NCBI GenBank assembly: GCA_964415865.1
Contig: CAYQBY010000003.1
Location: 1 to 64,000 of the forward strand
DNA length: 64,000 nucleotides
Direction: 5' to 3'
Source: Thiopontia sp964415865
GTDB lineage: Bacteria > Pseudomonadota > Gammaproteobacteria > GCF-002020875
Made by a program: the position numbers and the translations under genes. A model generated the notes under the pieces. That model was not told where the DNA came from, did not search any database, and saw nothing but the letters and a program-made list of their open reading frames with translations. Shown piece by piece: positions 44,331 through 52,552 of the stretch; the stretch's first letter is position 1; every line of letters begins with the position of its first letter.

Positions 44331-45965
44331 TTAGGTTACGTGGTTAGTTCTACTGTAAACGTTGAACTTACCAGTTGGTGTGGTCAGTCCCTTGATACGA
44401 GCCTTCTCTTCAAGAGTGTCCGCATCATAGACTACGATCTCACCAGTTGGGTTACCGTTATCAGTACGGTTCCAGACAGAGACCCAGGCCTCACTTCCAT
44501 CCTTGTTAAACTCAATATGGAGTGCCGCCTTACCCTTCTCTTCAGTTACACGGATGGTCTTAACGATCTCACCGGTCTCCTTGGAGATAACCTGTACAGA
44601 CTGCTGGATCTCAGGCTCAGGATTCTTGACCTGATCTGCCCATACGTACTTGGAGTTTGGATGAGTACGGATAAACGCACCTGCTCCATCAGTCTCGATC
44701 TCACGTACGATCTTCCACGCCTTGCTTGGTGTACCAGCTGGATCATTACCCCATACGGTTACCATGCCTGTTCCCAGATGGACTGTAGCACCTACAGGAC
44801 CATGCTTTGGATCATCCCAGTTTGCACCAGGACCAGGGTGTGGCTTCTTGCCAGTGGTATCAATCATCGCCTCAAGCTTGCGGGTCTTGGTATCAACTAC
44901 AACCATCTTGTTGGATGCATTTGCCGCAATCTGGAAGTAACGTCCGGTTGGATCAAAGAATCCATCATGAAGATATTTAGCTGAATCAATCTTGGTGATT
45001 CGAAGATTCTCGATATCAGTGTAGTCAACCTGCCACATCTGTCCCAGCTCCTTGACCGCAACCAGGAAGGTTGGCTCGTTTGGAGTGGTGTAGACCGCAG
45101 CTACGCGTGACTCATTTACATATTCACCATCAACATTTACCCCGCGAGTGGATACTACCTTCAGCGGCTCCATGGTCTTGGCATCAGCAATTACGAAGTG
45201 TGGTGGCCAGTAGCCTCCACCAATTACATATTTACCGTCACCAGAGATTGCAACATCACGTGCATCGTATGCAATCTGGGTCTTGGCAACCAGCATGCTT
45301 CCTGGCTGTTGCCATAGATCGATCTTACTCATTACACCATCACGACCCATTGTGTACCAGAAACGTCCGGCAACACCATTCTCTGGGTGCTCAGTCTCAT
45401 GATGCTCAGTGGCCTTGATTACGTGTACTGCATAACCAGTATCAATATGGTCGATAATCTCTTTGGTATCACCATCGATTACTGCTGCCTTACCGGCATC
45501 ACGCTCGATTACTACGAAGAAGTTCTCCCAATTGCGGCCATGCAGTGGCTTGGTTGGATAGTCCTTAGGATCGACAAATACCTCTGTGCGCTCCTTCATC
45601 ATAGCCAGTGACATCTCTGGTGGAACTGGTGGCTCCAACTGGATGTAGGTGGCCATCATTGAGATCTCTTCTTTACTGAAAATATCATCAAAGTTGTTCA
45701 TTCCACCGTCTGTTCCGTAAGTCAGGATCTTCTCTAGACGCTCCTGACCTAGTTCACGAGTATTTTTTGGCTCCAGGCTCTTGCCTGTCGCTCCCTTTCT
45801 CAGTACACCGTGACAACCTGCACAGCGTTGGAAATAGAGCTTCTTGGAGTGCTCAAAATCCGCCTCTGATAGTGATGGCTCAGCACTTACTGTAGTACCG
45901 ACCCCGCCCATTGCAACACCCACTGCAAGACTTAACGCAGTCAATGATAATTTCTTCATATTCAT
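44331..45965 (-). CDS. nirS: Cytochrome cd1 nitrite reductase, soluble periplasmic form
   Basis: 544 aa from ATG 45965, preceded by AGGAGAAC. Sec signal peptide (MNMKKLSLTALSLAVGVAMG, cleavage near VSA). An N-terminal cytochrome c domain with heme motif CAGCH, then the eight-bladed heme d1 propeller. From the residues PSLSEADFEHSKK onward it is identical to the upstream nirS. It reduces nitrite to NO. Second of two tandem copies; the first is a lipoprotein. Transcription of both probably starts at the box near 47930. Confidence 0.97.
   Translation of the reverse strand: MNMKKLSLTALSLAVGVAMGGVGTTVSAEPSLSEADFEHSKKLYFQRCAGCHGVLRKGATGKSLEPKNTRELGQERLEKILTYGTDGGMNNFDDIFSKEEISMMATYIQLEPPVPPEMSLAMMKERTEVFVDPKDYPTKPLHGRNWENFFVVIERDAGKAAVIDGDTKEIIDHIDTGYAVHVIKATEHHETEHPENGVAGRFWYTMGRDGVMSKIDLWQQPGSMLVAKTQIAYDARDVAISGDGKYVIGGGYWPPHFVIADAKTMEPLKVVSTRGVNVDGEYVNESRVAAVYTTPNEPTFLVAVKELGQMWQVDYTDIENLRITKIDSAKYLHDGFFDPTGRYFQIAANASNKMVVVDTKTRKLEAMIDTTGKKPHPGPGANWDDPKHGPVGATVHLGTGMVTVWGNDPAGTPSKAWKIVREIETDGAGAFIRTHPNSKYVWADQVKNPEPEIQQSVQVISKETGEIVKTIRVTEEKGKAALHIEFNKDGSEAWVSVWNRTDNGNPTGEIVVYDADTLEEKARIKGLTTPTGKFNVYSRTNHVT
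44335..45878. repeat. 1544-bp direct repeat (distal copy, nirS mature coding)
   Basis: The stretch 44335-45878 is matched by 46047-47590 with a constant offset of 1712. I compared parts of the two copies directly and all in-frame and out-of-frame translations agree over the whole length, so identity appears complete. Sequence outside the two copies (signal peptides, terminators) is unrelated. Confidence 0.93.
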
Positions 45966-46000
45966 AGTTCTCCTAAACAAAACAAAAAACCTCCTCTTGT

Positions 46001-46034
46001 AAAAAACCCCTTTAGCCAATCAGGTTAAAGGGGT
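46001..46034 (-). terminator. Intrinsic terminator after the proximal nirS gene
   Basis: On the minus strand ACCCCTTTA (46026-46034) pairs with TAAAGGGGT (46006-46014), 11-nt loop, followed by T (46001-46006). It would lower expression of the distal nirS copy relative to the proximal copy. Confidence 0.85.
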
Positions 46035-46042
46035 CTCTTTTA

Positions 46043-47800
46043 TCAAGTTACGTGGTTAGTTCTACTGTAAACGTTGAACTTACCAGTTGGTGTGGTCAGT
46101 CCCTTGATACGAGCCTTCTCTTCAAGAGTGTCCGCATCATAGACTACGATCTCACCAGTTGGGTTACCGTTATCAGTACGGTTCCAGACAGAGACCCAGG
46201 CCTCACTTCCATCCTTGTTAAACTCAATATGGAGTGCCGCCTTACCCTTCTCTTCAGTTACACGGATGGTCTTAACGATCTCACCGGTCTCCTTGGAGAT
46301 AACCTGTACAGACTGCTGGATCTCAGGCTCAGGATTCTTGACCTGATCTGCCCATACGTACTTGGAGTTTGGATGAGTACGGATAAACGCACCTGCTCCA
46401 TCAGTCTCGATCTCACGTACGATCTTCCACGCCTTGCTTGGTGTACCAGCTGGATCATTACCCCATACGGTTACCATGCCTGTTCCCAGATGGACTGTAG
46501 CACCTACAGGACCATGCTTTGGATCATCCCAGTTTGCACCAGGACCAGGGTGTGGCTTCTTGCCAGTGGTATCAATCATCGCCTCAAGCTTGCGGGTCTT
46601 GGTATCAACTACAACCATCTTGTTGGATGCATTTGCCGCAATCTGGAAGTAACGTCCGGTTGGATCAAAGAATCCATCATGAAGATATTTAGCTGAATCA
46701 ATCTTGGTGATTCGAAGATTCTCGATATCAGTGTAGTCAACCTGCCACATCTGTCCCAGCTCCTTGACCGCAACCAGGAAGGTTGGCTCGTTTGGAGTGG
46801 TGTAGACCGCAGCTACGCGTGACTCATTTACATATTCACCATCAACATTTACCCCGCGAGTGGATACTACCTTCAGCGGCTCCATGGTCTTGGCATCAGC
46901 AATTACGAAGTGTGGTGGCCAGTAGCCTCCACCAATTACATATTTACCGTCACCAGAGATTGCAACATCACGTGCATCGTATGCAATCTGGGTCTTGGCA
47001 ACCAGCATGCTTCCTGGCTGTTGCCATAGATCGATCTTACTCATTACACCATCACGACCCATTGTGTACCAGAAACGTCCGGCAACACCATTCTCTGGGT
47101 GCTCAGTCTCATGATGCTCAGTGGCCTTGATTACGTGTACTGCATAACCAGTATCAATATGGTCGATAATCTCTTTGGTATCACCATCGATTACTGCTGC
47201 CTTACCGGCATCACGCTCGATTACTACGAAGAAGTTCTCCCAATTGCGGCCATGCAGTGGCTTGGTTGGATAGTCCTTAGGATCGACAAATACCTCTGTG
47301 CGCTCCTTCATCATAGCCAGTGACATCTCTGGTGGAACTGGTGGCTCCAACTGGATGTAGGTGGCCATCATTGAGATCTCTTCTTTACTGAAAATATCAT
47401 CAAAGTTGTTCATTCCACCGTCTGTTCCGTAAGTCAGGATCTTCTCTAGACGCTCCTGACCTAGTTCACGAGTATTTTTTGGCTCCAGGCTCTTGCCTGT
47501 CGCTCCCTTTCTCAGTACACCGTGACAACCTGCACAGCGTTGGAAATAGAGCTTCTTGGAGTGCTCAAAATCCGCCTCTGATAGTGATGGTCCGGATGCA
47601 GCCACCTTGGCTGGTGCTGCTGGGGCTGGAGCAGGGGCTGGTGCCGCTGCTGGAGCTGGTGCTGGTGCTGGTGCTGGTGCTGCAGTTTTTGATGCACCTG
47701 AATCACCAGAGTCACCACACCCTGATAATCCCAGAGTCATGACTATTGCCAGACTCAGGGTTGCACCCTTCTTGAAACTCCTCTTCTTACCATCGATCAT
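46043..47800 (-). CDS. nirS: Cytochrome cd1 nitrite reductase, lipoprotein form with Ala-Pro linker
   Basis: 585 aa from ATG 47800. The signal peptide ends at a lipobox, LGLSGC (Cys28); residue +2 is Gly, not the Asp that retains E. coli lipoproteins in the inner membrane. Residues about 39-65 are an almost pure Ala-Pro linker encoded by 6-bp GGTGCT-type repeats. From PSLSEADFEHSKK on it is identical to the soluble NirS. It is thus membrane-tethered, probably to the outer membrane. A CRP/FNR-type box lies 129 bp upstream, in the divergent region shared with nirE. Confidence 0.95.
   Translation of the reverse strand: MIDGKKRSFKKGATLSLAIVMTLGLSGCGDSGDSGASKTAAPAPAPAPAPAAAPAPAPAPAAPAKVAASGPSLSEADFEHSKKLYFQRCAGCHGVLRKGATGKSLEPKNTRELGQERLEKILTYGTDGGMNNFDDIFSKEEISMMATYIQLEPPVPPEMSLAMMKERTEVFVDPKDYPTKPLHGRNWENFFVVIERDAGKAAVIDGDTKEIIDHIDTGYAVHVIKATEHHETEHPENGVAGRFWYTMGRDGVMSKIDLWQQPGSMLVAKTQIAYDARDVAISGDGKYVIGGGYWPPHFVIADAKTMEPLKVVSTRGVNVDGEYVNESRVAAVYTTPNEPTFLVAVKELGQMWQVDYTDIENLRITKIDSAKYLHDGFFDPTGRYFQIAANASNKMVVVDTKTRKLEAMIDTTGKKPHPGPGANWDDPKHGPVGATVHLGTGMVTVWGNDPAGTPSKAWKIVREIETDGAGAFIRTHPNSKYVWADQVKNPEPEIQQSVQVISKETGEIVKTIRVTEEKGKAALHIEFNKDGSEAWVSVWNRTDNGNPTGEIVVYDADTLEEKARIKGLTTPTGKFNVYSRTNHVT
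46047..47590. repeat. 1544-bp direct repeat (proximal copy, nirS mature coding)
   Basis: Partner of the repeat at 44335-45878. Identity starts just past the stop codon and ends at the codons preceding the mature domain (GATAGTGATGG on both), so the repeat covers exactly the exported enzyme and none of the leader. Confidence 0.93.
47655..47681. repeat. Hexanucleotide tandem repeat in the NirS linker
   Basis: Four and a half copies of GCTGGT (minus: ACCAGC, coding Pro-Ala units) lie in a wider low-complexity stretch, 47593-47690. Unit length is a multiple of three, so slippage would change linker length without a frameshift. Confidence 0.7.
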
Positions 47801-47928
47801 CTTGGATATCCCTCTTTACTATTTACAGAAGATAAAACAGCAGGTGGAAAAACAGATGTAATTCCCGTTCCTGTTGTCAGGTTTTTTTTACACGGGGGAA
47901 GGATCTACCAAAAGCCACCTGCAGTTCA

Positions 47929-47942
47929 TTGACCTAGGTCAA
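47929..47942. promoter_or_regulatory. Dnr/FNR-type box, nirS side of the divergent region
   Basis: TTGACCTAGGTCAA, identical to the box before nosZ. It lies 129 bp upstream of the first nirS start. The best-placed minus-strand -10 is weak (TAGATC, 47902-47907). It may act on nirS. Confidence 0.7.
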
Positions 47943-48021
47943 ACTACAACTTACTAATATAAATTAACCCTACCGAGTGCTGCAATGGTTCAAATTCTAC
48001 GTAGATAATGAGGCGTTATTA

Positions 48022-48035
48022 TTGATATGAATCAA
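48022..48035. promoter_or_regulatory. Dnr/FNR-type box, nirE side of the divergent region
   Basis: TTGATATGAATCAA, a perfect consensus palindrome. On the plus strand TAAATT (48058-48063) sits at -10 spacing for a start near 48070, just before the nirE ATG at 48072. On the minus strand TAGAAT (47994-47999) sits at -10 spacing for a nirS transcript starting near 47987. Both fits are by eye. Confidence 0.65.
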
Positions 48036-48071
48036 TTACGCATAATCTGTTTTCCACTAAATTGTATACCC

Positions 48072-48881
48072 ATGAAAAAGAGTACTGAAAAAGAACCTGT
48101 TGTTTCACTGATTGGAGCAGGTCCAGGAGATCCTGACTTGTTAACAATCAAGGCATTGCGACGTATTGAGCAGGCTGAGGTTGTGGTTCATGACCGTTTG
48201 GTGAGTGAGGAGATACTGGCTCTTATCCCTCAGGGGGTGCCACGTATCTATGCCGGCAAGAGTTGCGGCAAACACTCCATGACCCAGGATGAGATAAATC
48301 AGACTCTGGTTAATCTTGCCAGGAATGGGCGTAGTGTTGTGCGGCTCAAGGGAGGTGACCCATTTGTCTTTGGTCGTGGCAGTGAAGAGGCTCTGGTTTT
48401 GCATAGAGCAGAGATAAAATTTGAGATTATTCCAGGAATTACCTCTGGAATTGCCGCCACAGCATATGCCGGAATCCCTGTTACTCACAGATCACTCTCC
48501 AGAGGAGTTCTGTTCGTTACCGGGCACTTCAAGAATGATGAGGCAGTGGAGCTGGATTGGAGTGGAATGGCTAACCCAGAGTTGACTCTGGTCATCTACA
48601 TGGGACTGCATAATCTTCCGATGATAAGGGATAATCTAATTAGTCATGGACTCTCCCCCGAGACACCAGCGGCAGTAGTTGAGAATGGCACAACCAGAAA
48701 ACAGCGCAAAGCAATCGCCACACTCTCCACTATCGAGGATGCTACCAGAGATAAAGGGCTATCATCCCCTGCGCTTATCATTGTAGGTAAGGTTGTTGCA
48801 CTCAGTGATGAGCTGGAATGGTTTGATAAGGTTGCGGAAGAGTCTGCGACAATTGATGCTGTAGCCCTGAATGCCTCATAA
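48072..48881 (+). CDS. nirE: Uroporphyrinogen-III C-methyltransferase (nirE/cobA type)
   Basis: 269 aa from ATG 48072. An in-frame ATG at 48027 lies inside the regulatory palindrome and precedes the family's usual N terminus, so it is unlikely. SUMT motifs: VSLIGAGPGDPDLLTIKA, VVHDRLVS, VVRLKGGDPFVFGRG, IIPGITSGIAATAYAGIPVTHR and MGLHNL. It makes precorrin-2 for heme d1 (and siroheme). First gene of the nirE-C-F-D-L-G-H-J-N run. Confidence 0.93.
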   Translation: MKKSTEKEPVVSLIGAGPGDPDLLTIKALRRIEQAEVVVHDRLVSEEILALIPQGVPRIYAGKSCGKHSMTQDEINQTLVNLARNGRSVVRLKGGDPFVFGRGSEEALVLHRAEIKFEIIPGITSGIAATAYAGIPVTHRSLSRGVLFVTGHFKNDEAVELDWSGMANPELTLVIYMGLHNLPMIRDNLISHGLSPETPAAVVENGTTRKQRKAIATLSTIEDATRDKGLSSPALIIVGKVVALSDELEWFDKVAEESATIDAVALNAS

Positions 48882-48887
48882 TTGTGA

Positions 48888-49226
48888 ATGAAATTTTTAT
48901 CTATCCTGCTGATACCACTACTATCTTTTACTCCACTGCTCTCTAATGCAGCGGGCGAAGAGCCGCTCACTGAGCAGAGAAAAGGCGAGATTACTCACAT
49001 GGTTAAACAGGATTGTGGCTCTTGTCATGGGCTAACCCTTAAGGGAGGGTTAGGCCCAAGCCTCGATCCGGTACGACTCAACCTCTATCCTGAAGGTTTT
49101 TTGGAGACCACTATATTTCATGGCCGCCCCGGAACCCCAATGCCACCATGGGCCCCTATTTTAACTGGTAGTGAGATTAGCTACATTGCCACTCAATTAT
49201 TGAAAGGTAGCTGGTATGAAAAGTAA
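48888..49226 (+). CDS. nirC: NirC, monoheme cytochrome c55x
   Basis: 112 aa with signal peptide ending near SNAA. Heme motif CGSCH, then GGLGPSLDP and a Met in PGTPMPPW as likely axial ligand. NirC is a periplasmic cytochrome that accepts electrons during maturation of heme d1 or donates to NirS. It lies 6 nt after nirE and overlaps nirF. Confidence 0.9.
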   Translation: MKFLSILLIPLLSFTPLLSNAAGEEPLTEQRKGEITHMVKQDCGSCHGLTLKGGLGPSLDPVRLNLYPEGFLETTIFHGRPGTPMPPWAPILTGSEISYIATQLLKGSWYEK

Positions 49227-50397
49227 CTTATTGATTTCCATTGTTATTCTACTGGGAACTGTTCATACCTCACTATCTGCCTGTGAGACCAGAGGAACTG
49301 GTGATCTGGGCATAGTAATCGAGCGTGCCAGCGGATCCATTCAGATTATCGACACTACAGAACGTGCCTCACTAGGACGCATAGAGGGGCTTGGTGACCT
49401 CTCTCACGCCTCTGCCGTCTACTCACGCGACGCCCGTTATGCCTTTATCTTTGGCAGGGATGGCGGCCTCACCAAGATTGATATTCTCTGCAAAAAGATA
49501 GAAAAACGTATTATCCAGGGCGGCAACAGTATTGGTGGGGCAATTTCTCAGGATGGAAAATGGGTTGCTGTCTCAAACTATGAGCCTGGTGGTGTCCGTA
49601 TTTTTAACAGCAGAACCCTTGAGCTGGTGGCCGATATCGAAGCAACCGCACTATCAGAGCAGAAGAGATCACGAACAGTTGGTCTAGTAGATGCCCCCGG
49701 AAACCATTTTGTATTCAGTCTGTTTGACAGTGGTGAGATCTGGATTATCAAGATGAGTGATGACGGCTCATCATCCATCAAAAAGTTCACCGATATCGGC
49801 AGACAACCATATGATGGCTTAATCACCCCGGATGGACGTACCTACATTGCCGGGCTGTTTGGTGAGGATGGGCTCGCCCTGCTTGATCTCTGGCACCCGG
49901 AAAATGGGGTGCAACGAATTCTTGACCACTATGGACGTGGTGAACAGAAACTCCCTGTCTACAAGATGCCCCATCTTGAGGGGTGGGCAGAGGCCGGGGA
50001 TAAAACATTTCTGCCGGCTGTAGGTCGCCACGAACTACTGGTGGTAAATAGCGGAAGCTGGCAAGAGAGCGGGCGTATTCAGGTACATAGCCAGCCAGTA
50101 TTTGCCATAAGCCGCCCTGATGGACGACAGATCTGGGTAAATTTTGCGTTCCCACACAATGATACCCTGCAAATTATTGACGCAGAGAGTCTAAAGATAA
50201 TCCACCAGATACAACCCGGGAAAGGTGTACTGCATATGGAGTTTACACCCCGTGGCGAGGAGGTCTGGGTCTCGATACGCGACAAAAATCTTGTAGAGAT
50301 CTATGACACAGAGACATTTGCACTCCTGAAGAGCCTGCCAATGGAAACCCCCAGCGGCATCTTCTTTACCAACAGGGCCGGACAGATCGGGCTTTGA
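49216..50397 (+). CDS. nirF: NirF, heme d1 biosynthesis protein
   Basis: 393 aa, signal peptide ending near SLSAC. The rest is a beta-propeller similar to the d1 domain of NirS without the cytochrome c domain (for example SHASAVYSRDARYAFIFGRDG, RQPYDGLITPDGRTYIAGLF, PVFAISRPDGRQIWVNFA). NirF is a periplasmic protein needed for a late step of heme d1 synthesis. It overlaps nirC by 11 nt and is followed by a 77-nt gap before nirD. Confidence 0.94.
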   Translation: MKSNLLISIVILLGTVHTSLSACETRGTGDLGIVIERASGSIQIIDTTERASLGRIEGLGDLSHASAVYSRDARYAFIFGRDGGLTKIDILCKKIEKRIIQGGNSIGGAISQDGKWVAVSNYEPGGVRIFNSRTLELVADIEATALSEQKRSRTVGLVDAPGNHFVFSLFDSGEIWIIKMSDDGSSSIKKFTDIGRQPYDGLITPDGRTYIAGLFGEDGLALLDLWHPENGVQRILDHYGRGEQKLPVYKMPHLEGWAEAGDKTFLPAVGRHELLVVNSGSWQESGRIQVHSQPVFAISRPDGRQIWVNFAFPHNDTLQIIDAESLKIIHQIQPGKGVLHMEFTPRGEEVWVSIRDKNLVEIYDTETFALLKSLPMETPSGIFFTNRAGQIGL

Positions 50398-50474
50398 TAG
50401 TGCCAATCAATCTTGATTTTGAATTGATCCAGAACAAATCCGCCCCCTCTAAATAGGTAGATAATATCCGCTAT

Positions 50475-50984
50475 ATGGGTCAACCTCTCTCAATACAGGA
50501 TCGTCGTCTGCTGAATGAATTTCAGCACCACTTTCCCCTCTCTCCTCGTCCCTATGCAGAACTGGCAAAGCGACTAGGTACCAGTGAGGACGAGATACTT
50601 GGGCAGATAAAACGACTCCAGGGTGATGGATTAATCAGTCGTGTGGGAGCAGTAATTCAACCTCACACCATTGGTTACAGCACGCTGGCCGCAATGAGCA
50701 TTCCTGCTGAAAAAATTGATGATGTTGTCAACTTTATCAATCAGCTCCCACAGGTTAACCACAATTACGAACGAGAAAATGAGATGAACATCTGGTTTGT
50801 GGTGACTGCTGAGGATGAGCATGACCTCAAGCGTATTCTGCAAAGAATTGAAAGAGAGACCGGTTACTCAGTGTACTCGTTTCCAATGGTACAAGACTTC
50901 CATATCGACCTTGGATTCAAGCTTGACTGGAAACATCCACTCAGCAGACAGTCCAGTTCTGTACATCCGGCAGCATTCTCATGA
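50475..50984 (+). CDS. nirD: NirD, siroheme decarboxylase subunit
   Basis: 169 aa, AsnC/Lrp-like fold. NirD, L, G and H together remove carboxyl groups from siroheme on the way to heme d1. N-terminal HTH (DRRLLNEFQHHFPLSPRPYA), then ISRVGAVIQPHTIGYSTLAA, and the ligand-binding half. The segment VGAVIQPHTIGYSTL matches NirD rather than NirG. Overlaps nirL by 4 nt. Confidence 0.9.
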   Translation: MGQPLSIQDRRLLNEFQHHFPLSPRPYAELAKRLGTSEDEILGQIKRLQGDGLISRVGAVIQPHTIGYSTLAAMSIPAEKIDDVVNFINQLPQVNHNYERENEMNIWFVVTAEDEHDLKRILQRIERETGYSVYSFPMVQDFHIDLGFKLDWKHPLSRQSSSVHPAAFS

Positions 50985-51568
50985 TAAGCAATAAAAACAT
51001 AGTCACCACTGAAATTACTGAGGCTGACAAGATGGTATTGGCTGCAATCCAGAGTGGGCTTCCTCTAACCCCTCGACCATATAATGATATTGGAAAAATG
51101 GTTGGGATGAGTGAGGATGAGGTGATTGAGCGAGTCCATAAACTACAGCTTGATGGCATTATCAGACGTATGGGAATTATCGTTCACCATCGTCCTCTGG
51201 GCTACAACGCCAATGCCATGGTTGTGTGGAATCTGCCAACTGATCTTGTTGGTGAGTTTGGCAAAAAGGTTTCCAAGCTTGAGTTTGTCACCCTATGCTA
51301 TCAACGTAAAACTGATCCTGAGGCATGGCCATACAACCTCTATACCATGATTCATGGCAAGGATCGTGAGAGTGTAATGGAGAGGGTTAATACTCTACTG
51401 TCACTATCACCAATTGAAGACATGGATCATCAGATTCTGTTCAGCAGTCGTCGCTTTAAACAACAGGGTGCCCAATATTTTTCGCCTAGCAACGCAGCAG
51501 AGAATAGAGACACTGAGGAGAAACAGGGGTCATCAGACTCAGCACTGGAGCTGAAATCGTCAGAATGA
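50981..51568 (+). CDS. nirL: NirL, siroheme decarboxylase subunit
   Basis: 195 aa. Same two-domain fold as nirD with IIRRMGIIVHHRPLGYNANA, which carries the His pair proposed to act on the substrate. It has an extra charged tail of about 40 residues. Overlaps nirG by 4 nt. Distinguished from nirH (50-60 percent alike by eye) by position and by the longer tail. Confidence 0.88.
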   Translation: MISNKNIVTTEITEADKMVLAAIQSGLPLTPRPYNDIGKMVGMSEDEVIERVHKLQLDGIIRRMGIIVHHRPLGYNANAMVVWNLPTDLVGEFGKKVSKLEFVTLCYQRKTDPEAWPYNLYTMIHGKDRESVMERVNTLLSLSPIEDMDHQILFSSRRFKQQGAQYFSPSNAAENRDTEEKQGSSDSALELKSSE

Positions 51569-52038
51569 GACAGGTTGAAGCACCCCCTATTCTGGATGCC
51601 ATTAATCGTAGAATCATAAATAATCTACAGGGTGGATTTCCTGTCACAGAATCTCCATATCGAGATATTGCGATTAAAATAGGGATCTCCGAAGATGATT
51701 TATTGTGGCGTCTTGAGGTGATGAAAACAGACCAGGTCTACTCCCGTTTTGGTCCGTTATATAACGCAGAGGCTCTTGGAGGAGCAGTCACCCTGGCTGC
51801 ACTCAAGGTTCCGGAAGATGATTTCGAACGGGTAACTGAACTGGTTAATGCTCACGATGAGGTTGCCCATAACTACAGGCGATCACCCTCCCCTCTCAAT
51901 ATGTGGTTTGTGGTCTCAACCGAGAGCAGAGAGGAGATACAATCTGTGCTAGATAAAATAGAGCAGGAGACCGGGCTCAAGGTATACAACATGCCTAAAC
52001 AGAAAGAGTATTTTCTGGAACTCAAACTCTTTGTCTGA
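51565..52038 (+). CDS. nirG: NirG, siroheme decarboxylase subunit
   Basis: 157 aa, AsnC/Lrp-like fold. The signature YSRFGPLYNAEALGGAVTLA has no His at the position used in NirL/NirH, as in other NirG proteins. Overlaps nirL by 4 nt and is followed by nirH after 9 nt. Confidence 0.88.
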   Translation: MRQVEAPPILDAINRRIINNLQGGFPVTESPYRDIAIKIGISEDDLLWRLEVMKTDQVYSRFGPLYNAEALGGAVTLAALKVPEDDFERVTELVNAHDEVAHNYRRSPSPLNMWFVVSTESREEIQSVLDKIEQETGLKVYNMPKQKEYFLELKLFV

Positions 52039-52047
52039 GATGTAGGT

Positions 52048-52542
52048 ATGGATGAGATAGATCGTAAAATTATTGCAGCAACTCAATCTGGATTACCTCT
52101 GGTTAATCACCCCTATCATGAGGTGGCAGAATCGCTGGGGTTATCTGCAGACACTGTAATGGAGAGAATGCAATCCATGGTACAGAGCGGGATTATTCGC
52201 AGGATTGGCATAATCCCAAACCACTATAAACTGGGATACAAATCAAACGGCATGACGGTATGGGATGTTCCTGATGATGAGATTGACGAGCTTGGCATGG
52301 CTATAGGAAAACTTGATTTCGTTAGTCACTGTTACCAGAGACCGCGTCACCTGCCAGACTGGAGCTACAACCTGTTTGCCATGGTGCATGGTAAAACCAG
52401 AAATGAGGTATTGAACAAAGCTGAACAGATCAGTGAGATCATGGGAAATTCAGTTCGCGCTCACGATATCCTCTTTAGTGATGCTATCCTGAAAAAGACA
52501 GGTCTGCGCCTACTACAGGCACATAACACCAAAGCAGAATAG
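52048..52542 (+). CDS. nirH: NirH, siroheme decarboxylase subunit
   Basis: 164 aa, AsnC/Lrp-like fold with RRIGIIPNHYKLGYKSNGMT, the NirH variant of the catalytic His region. It forms a pair with NirG. Start ATG follows GAGATGTAGGT. Gene order D-L-G-H-J matches Pseudomonas-type nir clusters. Confidence 0.9.
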   Translation: MDEIDRKIIAATQSGLPLVNHPYHEVAESLGLSADTVMERMQSMVQSGIIRRIGIIPNHYKLGYKSNGMTVWDVPDDEIDELGMAIGKLDFVSHCYQRPRHLPDWSYNLFAMVHGKTRNEVLNKAEQISEIMGNSVRAHDILFSDAILKKTGLRLLQAHNTKAE

Positions 52543-52552
52543 ATCTTTTCCA

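Noticed and set aside
44340..46696. Two identical 214-codon open frames on the plus strand in the nirS region
   Set aside because: They run antisense to nirS in both repeat copies and have no recognisable protein pattern; shadows of real genes.
44331..47800. The nirS repeat as an assembly duplication
   Set aside because: Distinct leaders, distinct terminators and separate start signals on each copy argue for two genes; still worth long-read proof.
48027..48071. Upstream in-frame ATG for nirE
   Set aside because: It lies within a perfect CRP/FNR-type palindrome and adds residues not seen in the family; ATG 48072 is preferred.
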